Part shown: positions 8,102 through 17,700 of the stretch, piece after piece
Position numbering within the stretch: position 1 is the first letter of the stretch
Layout of the letters: each line of letters starts with the position of its first letter
Origin: Streptomyces sp. R21
Lineage (GTDB): Bacteria > Actinomycetota > Actinomycetes > Streptomycetales > Streptomycetaceae
Length of the DNA stretch: 64,000 nt
Direction of reading: 5' to 3'
NCBI RefSeq assembly: GCF_041051975.1
Contig: NZ_CP163435.1
Span: 6,551,001 to 6,615,000 of the forward strand
Notes under the pieces: generated by a model
What the model was told of the DNA's origin: nothing
Database searches by the model: none
The model's input: the letters and a program-made list of their open reading frames with translations, nothing else
Program-made: the position numbers and the translations under genes

Positions 8102-8860
8102 ATGCTGCTCACCGACAAGACCGCGATCGTGTACGGCGCCGGCGGCTCGATCGGCGGTGCGGTGGCCCGCGCCTTCGCCGAGCAGGGCGCGCGGGTCCAC
8201 CTGGTGGGGCGCACCCGTCGGACGCTGGAGGCGGTGGCCGGCGACATCAAGGACGCCGAGGTCGCCGTCGTCGACGCCCTCGACGAGGCGGCCGTGGAGG
8301 AGCACCTCGCGGCCGTCGGCGACGTCGACATCTCGTTCAACCTGGTCACGCGCGGCGATGTACAGGGCGCCCCGCTCACCGACATGCCCGTGGACGACTT
8401 CCTGCGGCCCGTGATCAACGGCGCACGTGCCAACTTCATCACCGCCCGCGGTGCCGCCCGCCGGATGGCCGAGCGCGGCTCCGGCGTCATCCTCACCCTC
8501 AACAGCGGCTCCGCGCACGGCAGTCCGATGATGGGCGGCACGGGTCCGGCCGACGCGGCGATCGACACGCTGGTGCGGAATCTGGCGGTGGAGCTGGGCC
8601 CGCGCGGGGTGCGGGCCGTGGGCCTGTGGGCGGCCGGGGTGCCCGAGACCTTCACCGTCGAGAAGCTCTCCGCCGTCAACCCGGCGATCGACGCCGCAGC
8701 CGTCCAGGGCATCATCGACAACCTCGCCGGGATGCGCATGACCCGCCGCAACCCGACCCTCGACGAGGTCGCCGCCACCGCCGTCTTCCTCGCCTCCGAC
8801 CTCGCCGGCGGCATCACCGGCACCTTCGTCAATGTGACCGGCGGGATGATCGCGCGCTGA
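8102..8860 (+). CDS. SDR-family oxidoreductase
   Basis: A 252-residue short-chain dehydrogenase/reductase. The nucleotide-binding motif is YGAGGSIGGAVARAFAEQG and the first beta-strand is KTAIVYG. The family's catalytic Tyr-x-x-x-Lys is not evident where expected: the region after NSGSAHGSPMMGG reads GPADAAIDTL, with Ala where Tyr and Lys would be, so this may be an atypical or non-catalytic SDR. The start is the ATG preceded by AAGGAG with a seven-base gap; an in-frame ATG 60 bases upstream has no ribosome site. It sits 88 bases after the ECF sigma gene and ends at a strong terminator, so it could be co-transcribed with or controlled by that sigma factor. Confidence 0.85.
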   Translation: MLLTDKTAIVYGAGGSIGGAVARAFAEQGARVHLVGRTRRTLEAVAGDIKDAEVAVVDALDEAAVEEHLAAVGDVDISFNLVTRGDVQGAPLTDMPVDDFLRPVINGARANFITARGAARRMAERGSGVILTLNSGSAHGSPMMGGTGPADAAIDTLVRNLAVELGPRGVRAVGLWAAGVPETFTVEKLSAVNPAIDAAAVQGIIDNLAGMRMTRRNPTLDEVAATAVFLASDLAGGITGTFVNVTGGMIAR

Positions 8861-8869
8861 GAGCACGCG

Positions 8870-8904
8870 AAGGGGGCGCCCGGCATGATGCCGGGCGCCC
8901 CCTT
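8870..8904. terminator. Strong bidirectional hairpin terminator
   Basis: A perfect 17-bp stem with a single-base loop (AAGGGGGCGCCCGGCAT and its complement) lies between the convergent SDR and aminopeptidase genes. It is 9 bases past the SDR stop and 14 bases past the pepN stop on the other strand. Confidence 0.85.
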
Positions 8905-8918
8905 CACCGTAGGACCCG

Positions 8919-11492
8919 CTACGAAGCGGCCGCGTCCGCCGCCTGCGCCCGCAGCGCACGCTCGACGCCGGAGCGGGACTCCGAGATCAGCCTGCGCAGC
9001 GCCGCGTTGGGCTCCGCCGAGGCCAGCCACGCGTCCGTCTTCGCGAGGGTGTCCTCGGAGACCTGGACGGCCGGGTACAGGCCGACCGCGATCTGCTGGG
9101 CGATCTCGTGCGAACGGGACTCCCAGATGTCCTTCACGACCTCGAAGAACCTGTCCGTGTACGGGGCGAGCAGCTCGCGCTGGCCGGTCTGGACGAAGCC
9201 GCCGATCACCGACTCCTGCACGGCGTTCGGGAGCTTGTCGGACTCGACGACCGAGGCCCAGGCCTCCGCCTTCGCCTCCTCGGTCGGCCGGGCGGCCCGC
9301 GCGGTCGCCGCGTGGCGCTCACCCGCCGCCGTCTTGTCCCGCCCGTACTCGGCGGCGATCTCCGCCTCGTCGAAGCGTCCGACCGCCGCGAGCCGCTGCA
9401 CGAACGCCCAGCGCAGCTCGGTGTCCACGGCCAGGCCCTCGATGGTCTCCCGGCCCTCCAGCAGGCCCTCCAGGAGGTCCAGCTGCTCCGGCGTACGGGC
9501 CGTCGCCGCGAAGGCGCGCGCCCACGCCAGCTGGTGGTCCGAGGCCGGGGCCGCCGAGCGCAGGTGGGCCAGCGTGGCGTCCGTCCAGCGGGTCAGCAGC
9601 GTCTCGCGGGCGTTCGGGTCGGCGTACAGCTCGATCGCCAGCTTCACCTGGCGGTGCAGCGACTGCACCACACCGATGTCGGACTCCTTGCCGATGCCGG
9701 ACAGCACCAGCGACAGGTAGTCGCGGGTGGCCAGCTCCGCGTCGCGCGTCATGTCCCACGCCGACGCCCAGCACAGGGCGCGCGGCAGCGACGACTCGAA
9801 GTCGCCGAGGTGCTCGGTGACGAACGCGAGGGAGTCCTCGTCGAGGCGGACCTTCGCGTACGACAGGTCGTCGTCGTTGAGCAGGAACACGGCCGGGCGG
9901 CGCTTGCCGATCAGCTCGGGCACGGCCGTCAGCTCGCCGTCGACGTCCAGCTCGATGCGCTCGTCACGGACCAGCTTGCCGCTCTCGTCGTCCAGGTCGT
10001 ACAGGCCGATCGCGATGCGGTGCGGGCGCAGCGTCGGCTCGCCCTTCGCGCCGGTGGGCAGTGCCGGGGCCTCCTGGCGGATCGCGAAGGAGGTGATGAC
10101 CCCGTTCGCGTCCGTGGTGACCTCCGGGCGCAGCACGTTGATGCCGGCCGTCTGGAGCCACTTCTGCGACCACGTCGTCAGGTCGCGTCCGGAGGTCTCC
10201 TCCAGCGCGCCCAGCAGGTCGGACAGGCGGGTGTTGCCGAACGCGTGACGCTTGAAGTACGCCTGCACCCCGCGGAAGAACTCGTCCATGCCCACGTAGG
10301 CGACGAGCTGCTTGAGGACGGAGGCGCCCTTGGCGTACGTGATGCCGTCGAAGTTGACGAGCACGTCGTCCAGGTCGCGGATCTCCGCCATGATCGGGTG
10401 CGTGGAGGGCAGCTGGTCCTGCCGGTAGGCCCACGTCTTCATGGAGTTGGCGAAGGTGGTCCACGAGTGCGGCCAGCGCGAGTTCGGCGCGTACGCCTGG
10501 CAGGCGATGGAGGTGTACGTGGCGAACGACTCGTTCAGCCAGAGGTCGTTCCACCACTCCATGGTCACGAGGTCGCCGAACCACATGTGCGCCAGCTCGT
10601 GCAGGATCGTCTCCGCACGCACCTCGTACGCGGCGTCCGTCACCTTCGACCGGAACACGTACTGGTCGCGGATGGTCACCGCGCCCGCGTTCTCCATCGC
10701 GCCCGCGTTGAACTCCGGCACGAAGAGCTGGTCGTACTTGGCGAACGGGTACGCGTAGTCGAACTTCTCCTGGAACCACTCGAAGCCCTGCCGGGTGACC
10801 TCGAAGATCGCGTCCGAGTCCAGGAACTCCGCGAGCGAGGGCCGGCAGTAGATGCCGAGCGGCACGCTCTGCCCGTCCTTCTCGTACACGCTGTGCACCG
10901 AGTGGTACGGGCCGACGATCAGTGCCGTGATGTACGACGAGATCCGCGGCGTCGGCTCGAACGTCCAGACGTCGTCCTTGGGCTCCGGCGTCGGCGAGTT
11001 CGAGATCACCGTCCATCCCGTGGGCGCCTTCACGGTGAACTGGAAGGTCGCCTTCAGGTCGGGCTGCTCGAAGGACGCGAAGACGCGGCGGGCGTCCGGC
11101 ACCTCGAACTGCGTGTACAGGTAAGCCTGTTCGTCGACCGGGTCGACGAACCGGTGCAGACCCTCGCCGGTGTTGGTGTACGCGGCGTCGGCCACGACAC
11201 GCAGGACGTTGCGGCCCTCCAGAAGCCCGGGAAGGGCGATCCGCGAGTCCTTGAAGACCTCGGCGACCGGGAGCTGGTCGCCGTTCAGGGTCACCTCGTG
11301 GACGGTCGGGGCCACCAGGTCGATGAAGGACTCCGCGCCGGTCTCGGCGGAGTCGAAGCGCACCGTGGTCACGGACCGGTAGGTGCCGCCCTCCTGCGCG
11401 CCGGAGAGGTCGAGATCGATCTCGTACGAGTCCACGGTGAGCAGCTTCGCCCGCTGCTGTGCCTCTTCGCGGGTCAGGTTTGTGCCAGGCAC
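8919..11492 (-). CDS. pepN: Aminopeptidase N (M1 zinc metallopeptidase), copy 1
   Basis: An 857-residue cytosolic M1 aminopeptidase that removes N-terminal residues from peptides during protein turnover. The exopeptidase motif GAMEN is at residues 264-268. Zinc ligands are in HELAH (298-302) with E321 in WLNESFATY. The family ERAP1-like C-terminal helical domain follows, giving the full length usual for actinobacterial PepN. The GTG start at 11492 has GAGGAG eight bases upstream. It is monocistronic, ending at the 8870 terminator. A second, clearly paralogous copy lies at 25492-28068; the two share the same motif layout but differ throughout, so they are an old duplication rather than a recent one. 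Confidence 0.97.
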   Translation of the reverse strand: MPGTNLTREEAQQRAKLLTVDSYEIDLDLSGAQEGGTYRSVTTVRFDSAETGAESFIDLVAPTVHEVTLNGDQLPVAEVFKDSRIALPGLLEGRNVLRVVADAAYTNTGEGLHRFVDPVDEQAYLYTQFEVPDARRVFASFEQPDLKATFQFTVKAPTGWTVISNSPTPEPKDDVWTFEPTPRISSYITALIVGPYHSVHSVYEKDGQSVPLGIYCRPSLAEFLDSDAIFEVTRQGFEWFQEKFDYAYPFAKYDQLFVPEFNAGAMENAGAVTIRDQYVFRSKVTDAAYEVRAETILHELAHMWFGDLVTMEWWNDLWLNESFATYTSIACQAYAPNSRWPHSWTTFANSMKTWAYRQDQLPSTHPIMAEIRDLDDVLVNFDGITYAKGASVLKQLVAYVGMDEFFRGVQAYFKRHAFGNTRLSDLLGALEETSGRDLTTWSQKWLQTAGINVLRPEVTTDANGVITSFAIRQEAPALPTGAKGEPTLRPHRIAIGLYDLDDESGKLVRDERIELDVDGELTAVPELIGKRRPAVFLLNDDDLSYAKVRLDEDSLAFVTEHLGDFESSLPRALCWASAWDMTRDAELATRDYLSLVLSGIGKESDIGVVQSLHRQVKLAIELYADPNARETLLTRWTDATLAHLRSAAPASDHQLAWARAFAATARTPEQLDLLEGLLEGRETIEGLAVDTELRWAFVQRLAAVGRFDEAEIAAEYGRDKTAAGERHAATARAARPTEEAKAEAWASVVESDKLPNAVQESVIGGFVQTGQRELLAPYTDRFFEVVKDIWESRSHEIAQQIAVGLYPAVQVSEDTLAKTDAWLASAEPNAALRRLISESRSGVERALRAQAADAAAS

Positions 11493-11604
11493 CCTGTCAT
11501 CTCCTCGTTATGTGACGGTTGCGCCATCCTTCCACGGGACCTGCACCGAATGCGATGTCCGTTTCCCGCCGGTGGGCGGGGTGCGCGGGCGCGAGCCTGG
11601 ACGC

Positions 11605-12078
11605 ATGACGCTCACTACGACATCCACCGCCCGTCCCATCGAGGCGACCGTCCTCAAGGAGCTGCGCGACCGCGACGACGCGGGGCGGCCGCTCGCGCCG
11701 TTCACCGACGACGAGGGAGGCGCGCCGCTGCGCTGCTGTCTGCGGCGCAGCGACCCGGGCGAGCGGATCGCTCTCGTCTCGTACGCGCCGCTGCGGCGCG
11801 TGGCCACCGACCCCGGTGCCTACGACGAGCAGGGACCCGTCTTCATCCACGCCGAGGCGTGCGCGGGCCCGCACGGCGATGGGCTCCCCTTCCGGGAAGC
11901 CCATCGCACGGTCCGCCGGTACTCCGCCCGTGGCCACATCCTCGGCGGCCGCCTCGTGGAGAACCCCGAGGGGTTCGAGGAGGCCTTCACGGAGGCGTTC
12001 ACCGACCCGGAGGTGGCGTGGGTCCACGTCCGGGCGGTGGAGTACGGCTGCTTCCTGTACGAGGTGCGGCGGCCGTAG
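11605..12078 (+). CDS. DUF1203 family protein
   Basis: A 157-residue protein that I recognise as DUF1203, a small family of unknown function. Conserved features visible are PLRCCLRRSDPGERIALVSY, the block GPVFIHAEACAG, and the C-terminal HVRAVEYGCFLYEVRR. It has no signal peptide or membrane segment. No Shine-Dalgarno is present; a GAGCCT hexamer ends six bases before the ATG, compatible with a leaderless message. It is divergent from pepN and converges on asd with a 30-base gap and no obvious terminator. Confidence 0.8.
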   Translation: MTLTTTSTARPIEATVLKELRDRDDAGRPLAPFTDDEGGAPLRCCLRRSDPGERIALVSYAPLRRVATDPGAYDEQGPVFIHAEACAGPHGDGLPFREAHRTVRRYSARGHILGGRLVENPEGFEEAFTEAFTDPEVAWVHVRAVEYGCFLYEVRRP

Positions 12079-12108
12079 TTCTTCGCCTCTACCCAGCCCG
12101 TCCGGCCG

Positions 12109-13125
12109 TCAGCCGCGCAGCTCCGCCGCGACCAGCTCTGCGATCTGGACCGCGTTCAGCGCCGCGCCCTTGCGGAGGTTGTCGTCGGAGATGAAGAGGG
12201 CAAGGCCGTTCTCGACGGTCTCGTCGCGGCGGATGCGGCCGACGAAGGACTCGTCGCGCCCGGCGGCGGTGAGGGGGGTCGGGACGTCGGTGACGACGAC
12301 GCCCTCGGCGCCGCCGAGGATCTCGACGGCCCGCTCGGGGCTCAGTGGACGCGCGAAGCGGGCGTTCACCTGGAGGGAGTGCCCGGTGAAGACGGGGACG
12401 CGTACGCAGGTGCCGGAGACCTTGAGCGCGGGGATCTCCAGGATCTTGCGGGACTCGTTGCGGAGCTTCTGCTCCTCGTCGGTCTCGTTCAGCCCGTCGT
12501 CCACGATGGACCCCGCCAGCGGCAGCACGTTGTACGCGATCGGCGCGACGTACTTGTTCGGCGCGGGGAACTCCGCCTGCGTACCTCCGTGCGTGAGCTT
12601 CGGCGCGTCGTCGCCGACCTTCTTCACCTGCTCGAAGAGCTCCTCGACGCCCGCGAGACCGGAGCCGGAGACGGCCTGGTAGGTGGCGACGACGAGGGCG
12701 TCGAGGCCGGCCTCGACGTGCAGCGGCTTCAGCACGGGCATCGCGGCCATCGTCGTGCAGTTCGGGTTGGCGATGATGCCCTTGGGGCGGTTCGCGATCG
12801 CGTGCGGGTTCACCTCGGACACCACGAGGGGTACGTCGGGGTCCATGCGCCAGGCGGAGGAGTTGTCGATCACGACCGCGCCCTGCGAGGCGACCTTTTC
12901 GGCCAGCGCCTTCGACGTGGCGCCACCCGCCGAGAACAGCACGATGTCCAGGCCCGAGAAGTCCGCCGTGGTGGCGTCCTCCACCGTGATGCCGTCGAGG
13001 ACCGTCCCCGCCGAGCGGGCCGAGGCGAACAGGCGCAGCTCGTCGACCGGGAACTTCCGCTCGGCCAGGATGCTGCGCATGACCGTGCCGACCTGACCGG
13101 TGGCTCCGACGATTCCGACCTTCAC
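12109..13125 (-). CDS. asd: Aspartate-semialdehyde dehydrogenase
   Basis: A 338-residue enzyme that reduces aspartyl phosphate to aspartate semialdehyde with NADPH, the branch point to lysine/diaminopimelate, threonine, methionine and isoleucine. Motifs: N-terminal VGIVGATGQVGTVMRSIL for NADP binding, GIIANPNCTTMAAMPVLKP containing the catalytic cysteine, and the substrate-binding TYQAVSGSGLAG. I use the GTG at 13125 (VKVGIVG), which has AAAGGGAG five bases upstream; the frame extends 13 codons further but that leader is not family-like. Transcription is divergent from the ECF sigma gene. Length matches the family. Confidence 0.96.
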   Translation of the reverse strand: MKVGIVGATGQVGTVMRSILAERKFPVDELRLFASARSAGTVLDGITVEDATTADFSGLDIVLFSAGGATSKALAEKVASQGAVVIDNSSAWRMDPDVPLVVSEVNPHAIANRPKGIIANPNCTTMAAMPVLKPLHVEAGLDALVVATYQAVSGSGLAGVEELFEQVKKVGDDAPKLTHGGTQAEFPAPNKYVAPIAYNVLPLAGSIVDDGLNETDEEQKLRNESRKILEIPALKVSGTCVRVPVFTGHSLQVNARFARPLSPERAVEILGGAEGVVVTDVPTPLTAAGRDESFVGRIRRDETVENGLALFISDDNLRKGAALNAVQIAELVAAELRG

Positions 13126-13317
13126 GGCGACTCCCTTTACCTGCGTATTACCTGTGTGTGACATGGCTCAGTGCTTCCATCATGCGTCTCACCCGGGCCC
13201 GCGTGTCCAATCCTTTGCGGTCGGAGCTCACGGAGTGGGACGGCTCACGTTTCTCGGACAGGGAGCGAACGTTTCCCGCGCCGCCGGCGTCCAAGAGGAA
13301 ACGCGGCGAGGAGAGGG

Positions 13318-13857
13318 GTGGCTGTGCTGCGCAGAAAGGCCCGCCGTGGCCAGGGGGACGCCCAGGGGGTGGACGACCCTCTGGACGCGGCCCAGGAACG
13401 CCGGGTGCGGGCGGTGCTCGCGCTGGGCGGAGTGCCGCAGACAGACCTGGCGGACGGAGTGCAGCAGGTGCGGCTACGGCTGCTGGAGCGGGCGGCGAAG
13501 GGGGACGAGGCGCCGCGCGACGTGTCGGCATGGGCGGCGGTCGTCGCCTCGAACCTCGCGATGGACTGGCACCGGGCCAAGCGCCGTCAGGAGCGCCTCG
13601 GGGAACGCCTCGCCTCGCTGCGGCAGCCGGAGCACTCCTCGGGCGAGGACTCCAGCGTGCTGCAGCTCGCCGTCGCCCAGGGACTGGACGAACTGCCCGA
13701 CGCCCAGCGCCAGGTCCTCGTGCTGCGCTTCTACGCCGACCTGCCGGTGCGCGGGATCGCCGAGGAGCTCGGCATACCCGAGGGCACGGTCAAGAGCAGG
13801 CTGCACACGGCGGTCCGCGCACTGCGCGAACGCCTGCACGAGGACGAGGTGGTGTGA
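13318..13857 (+). CDS. ECF-type RNA polymerase sigma factor
   Basis: A 179-residue extracytoplasmic-function sigma factor. Region 2 (LADGVQQVRLRLLERAAKG, SAWAAVVASNLAMDWHRAKRRQERL) and region 4 (LDELPDAQRQVLVLRFYADLPVRGIAEELGIPEGTVKSRLHTAV) are both present, and there is no C-terminal extension. The start is GTG 13318 after GAGGAGAGG; GTG 13324, in frame, is equally possible and has better spacing. The next gene starts one base after its stop, so the two are translationally coupled. That partner is a single-pass membrane protein and the natural candidate for the cognate regulator, although it lacks a recognisable anti-sigma zinc motif. Confidence 0.9.
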   Translation: MAVLRRKARRGQGDAQGVDDPLDAAQERRVRAVLALGGVPQTDLADGVQQVRLRLLERAAKGDEAPRDVSAWAAVVASNLAMDWHRAKRRQERLGERLASLRQPEHSSGEDSSVLQLAVAQGLDELPDAQRQVLVLRFYADLPVRGIAEELGIPEGTVKSRLHTAVRALRERLHEDEVV

Positions 13858-13858
13858 C

Positions 13859-14611
13859 GTGGCCGAACACGAGAACAGCGCGGCACTGGACGCGCTGCTG
13901 GCCGCGATCACGGACGAACCGCTGCCCGAAGGAGCCCATGACGATCCGGAGTTCGCCACGGAGCACCGTGCGGCGGTCGCGGACGTGGCACTGCTGCGGG
14001 AGCAGCTGACGCTCCTCGGGGACGCGCTGGCGCAGCCGGCGGCGGAGGCGAAACCCGTACGGGCGCCGAAGCGGCGGGCGCGCCGTCCGGCCGGGGCTCC
14101 CAGGACCCGCAGCCGCAGGCCGCTAGCCGTCGCCATGGGCACGCTGGTCGCGGTCGCCTTCGCTGCGGTGGTCGTCGGTATGGGCTGGCTGATCGCCCAG
14201 AACGGAGTCGGGGGCGCGTCGGACGACGCGGGCTCGTCCGCCGCCAAGGCGGCGGACCACGACGAGAAGAACGGCGGCCGCTCGCTGAGCGCGCCGGGGT
14301 ACCTCGCCTGTGCCCGGCTCGTCGTCGAGGGCACGGTTGCCCGGGTCGAGCGGCTGGGCGACGGCTCGCAGAGCCGGATCACCCTGGACGTGAGCCGCTA
14401 CTACAAGCCGGAGAAGGGCGCGGACCAGGTCGACTTCCTGATGCTGGAGGACATGCAACCGCACCTGAGCAAGGGGCAGCACGTGCTGATCGGCATTCCC
14501 GAGGGCGTGTCGAGGCCCGACATCTGGACCGTCGGCGAGAAGGAGATCGCCCGGGAACGGGCCTGGATCAGCAAGGCGCTGCCCCAGTCGAAGGGCCTCA
14601 AGTGCCAGTAG
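13859..14611 (+). CDS. Single-pass membrane protein coupled to ECF sigma; possible anti-sigma
   Basis: A 250-residue protein with a cytosolic N-terminal portion of about 85 residues (EHENSAALDALLAAITDEPL), one transmembrane helix (LAVAMGTLVAVAFAAVVVGM, near residues 85-110), and an extracytoplasmic domain containing LACARLVVEGTVARVERL and LMLEDMQPHLSKGQHVLIGI. The topology is that of membrane anti-sigma factors, and its GTG start follows the sigma stop by one base. However, there is no HxxxCxxC zinc motif, so assignment as anti-sigma is inference from context. The outer domain resembles proteins that sense or bind envelope components, but I cannot name it. A hairpin terminator follows. Confidence 0.75.
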   Translation: MAEHENSAALDALLAAITDEPLPEGAHDDPEFATEHRAAVADVALLREQLTLLGDALAQPAAEAKPVRAPKRRARRPAGAPRTRSRRPLAVAMGTLVAVAFAAVVVGMGWLIAQNGVGGASDDAGSSAAKAADHDEKNGGRSLSAPGYLACARLVVEGTVARVERLGDGSQSRITLDVSRYYKPEKGADQVDFLMLEDMQPHLSKGQHVLIGIPEGVSRPDIWTVGEKEIARERAWISKALPQSKGLKCQ

Positions 14612-14646
14612 GCAACGGGTGGTCGGCGAAGGCCCACCCATGAGAA

Positions 14647-14677
14647 GGGGCGGGCGCCCGATCCGGACGCCCGCCCC
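14647..14677. terminator. Hairpin terminator
   Basis: GGGGCGGGCG and CGCCCGCCCC form a 10-bp GC stem with an 11-base loop, 35 bases after the membrane-protein stop and 24 bases after the subtilase stop on the opposite strand. It probably serves both convergent genes. Confidence 0.75.
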
Positions 14678-14701
14678 AGCACCGTAGGAACTACGCGGTC
14701 A

Positions 14702-17700
14702 CTACGGAGTGACCTTCTCGATCTTCACGCTGCCGAGGCCCGCGACCGTGCCGCGCGCGTTCACCAGCTGGACCTGGCCGAAGAACTCCCGGCCGGCCGG
14801 CGCTTCGGCCGTGGCGGTGACCGAGCCGGAGACCGTCGCCGAGCCGCCCGTGGCGAGCTTCACCGGCGCGGACTCGTCGACCGTGACCTGACCGAGCGCG
14901 GACGAGAAGAACACGTCCTGGTAGTCGTACGCCGTGGAGCCCGACGGGACCGAGTAGCCCACGACCTCGATGGTGTACGTGCCGGCGGCGGGCGAGGCGA
15001 TGGAGACCGCCTCCTCCGAGTCACCGTCCGCGGACTGCCCGACCTGGGTGCCCGCGGCGTCGTACACCGTCAGGTCGAGGTCGGCGGCCGCGTCCGAGAC
15101 GTTGCCGATGGCGACGTCCAGCGAGGTGGCGCCCGCGGGCACGTCGACCGTGGTGGTCTGCGTGACGCCCTCGGTGATGGTCGGCCGCGCGTTCAGCGAG
15201 GAGCCGAGCGGGCCGCCCTTCAGCTTGCCGTCCAGCGCGGCGTAGTTGTTCGTCACCTTCCAGGAGGCGGCGGTCGGGGTGCCGACCTTGGCCTCGGGAA
15301 TGGTCACGACCGCCGGGTCGAACGCGGCGCCGAGTACCTCGACGTTCAGCTTGTACGGGTTGTCGAGCAGCGGCGACGTACGGCGCGACTCGACCTCGAT
15401 CTCCCAGACGCCGGCCTGCGGGTCCGCGTACGAACGCACGTCGGCCTTGCAGCCGTTGCCGTCGAGGTAGTTGTTGTAGCAGTACGGCGTGCCGGTGTTG
15501 TCGACCGGAGTGCCGTACGGGTGGATCGCGATGAAGCGGGTCTGGCTCTTGTCGGCCAGGCCGCCGATGGCGACCTCCAGGGACTTTGCGCCCTCGGGGA
15601 CCGTCACGAAGTACGAGCGGGTGCTGTTGCGCTGCACCGAACTCGACGCGGAGAACGTGTACTTGACCGGCGTGGAGACCACGACGGTGTTCAGGATCTG
15701 CTTGTCGACGCCCTCGGTGGCCGGGTCGTCGACCTCGAGGATCGCGCTCTTGATGCCGGCCGACTCGGGCGCGGCCTGGATCTTGACGGTCACCGGCTTG
15801 TTCAGCGGCAGCGACACCTCGTCCTTGCCCAGGATCCGGAAGGTGCGCGCCTTGTTGTTCTTGAGGCGCAGCTCGTGACCGACTGCCTTGTCCGGACCGG
15901 ACGTACGGGTGATCGTGACGTCGTACGTCTTCTTCTGGCCCGCCTTGAGGCCGCCCTCGCGGTCGTAGAGGCCGGTGCCGAAGCCCGGGGTCTTCAGCGC
16001 GCCGTCGATCGCGGTGTCGACCGGCGCCTTCACCGTGTAGTCGTGGGCGGTGGCGCCGTCCCTGATGGCGTCCCAGGCGTCCACGATGTCGATGAGGCCG
16101 GCACCCTCCTCGTACGCCTGCACACCGTCGATGTGGTGGGCGGTCGAGGTCAGCGCGGTGCGCAGGGTGGCCGGGGTGAGGGCGATGTGCCGCTGCTTGG
16201 CGGCGCTCAGCAGCAGCGCGGAGGCGCCCGCGGCCTGCGGCGACGCCATCGAGGTGCCCTGCAGCATCGAGTAGCCGGCCGGCAGCGTGTAGCCCGACTC
16301 GGCGACCGGGGCGCCCGGCAGCCAGGTCTGGGTGGAGTTGATCGAGGCGCCGGGCGCGGTCAGCGTCGGGGTGAAACCGCCGTCCTCACGCGGACCGCGC
16401 GAGGAGAAGGGCAGCATCGCGTACGACTTCTCCACCTGCGAGCCGTAGTTGGACGCCCAGGTCTTCTTGGAGATGGACGCGCCGACCGAGATGACCTTGT
16501 CGGCCAGGCCGGGGTCGCCGATGGTGTTGGCACCGGGGCCGGAGTTGCCCGCGGAGATCACCAGCTGGACGCCGTAGGTGTCGATGAGGCGGGTGTAGAG
16601 CTCGGCGCGCGCGTTGTTGCCGTCGTTCAGCGCGGGCAGCCCGCCGATGGACATGTTGACGATGTCGACGCCGCGATTGGCGACGAGGTCGATCATGCCC
16701 TCGGTGAGCGCGACGTTGGTGCAGCCGCCGGTCCAGGTGCAGGCGCGGGACGAGACGATCTTCGCGCCCGGCGCGGCACCGTTCATCTTGCCGCCGAACA
16801 GGCCGTTCGCGGAGGTGATGCCCGCGACGTGCGTGCCGTGCTCGGACTCGATGACACCGATGTTGACGAAGTCGCGCTTCTGGCCGACCCAGTCACCGCC
16901 GTAGGGGTCCATCGGGACGTCCTTGCGGATCTGCACGACGAACGGCTGGCGCTCGACGACGTCGGTCGCCGGGTTGTCGGTGCCGAAGTAGCCGACCTGG
17001 TAGCCGTCCTTGTACGGCTTCATCGGCGTGTCGTCGGTGAAGTCGTTGTTGTTGTTCAGGTCGACACGGACGGTGCCGGCCGCCGGGTCGTACAGCAGGC
17101 CCCACGCGTCGGTGGTGTCGCCGTCGCGGTTCGCGTCGCCCTTCGCGTCGCCGCCCGTGGTGGCGGACTCACGGAAGGTGCTGACCTGGTACGAGCCCAC
17201 GGGCGCCGTCCACGTCTTGCCGCTGTAGGTGAAGGTGGGACCGGACACCGGGGTGACCTGCGGACGCCAGGTGGCGTCACTGTCCAGGATCGGGTCGGTC
17301 GACGTCACCCAGTCGACGATCTTGCGCTCGCCGGTGGTGGTCTTCTGCAGCGCCGGGTGGCCGAGGTCCACGCCGGAGTCGAGGATGCCGATGGTGACGC
17401 CCCGGCCGTCCGCCTTCGTGTTCTTCTTCACGAAGTCGACGGCGCCCGTCTCGAAGGACGGGTTGTACGGGTTCACGGCGGGGGTGTTCTTGTCCGGAGC
17501 GGCGTACGCGGCCGTCGAAGTGGCCTGCTCCTTGGCGCCCTTGGCCGTGTCGGCGCTCGGGGTCGGATCGTCGAGGGCGATCTCCTGGCGGAGGTCGATC
17601 CCGTGCACCGAGGACAGCTTCTCGGCGGCGGCGATGGCCGCCTCGGCCCGGCCGGTCGGCACGGTCGCGCGGACGTAGCCGAGTTTGTCGTACGCACGGC

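Noticed and set aside
8102..8860. Treating the SDR as a standard catalytic short-chain dehydrogenase
   Set aside because: The YxxxK pair is not seen where expected, so only the fold is claimed.
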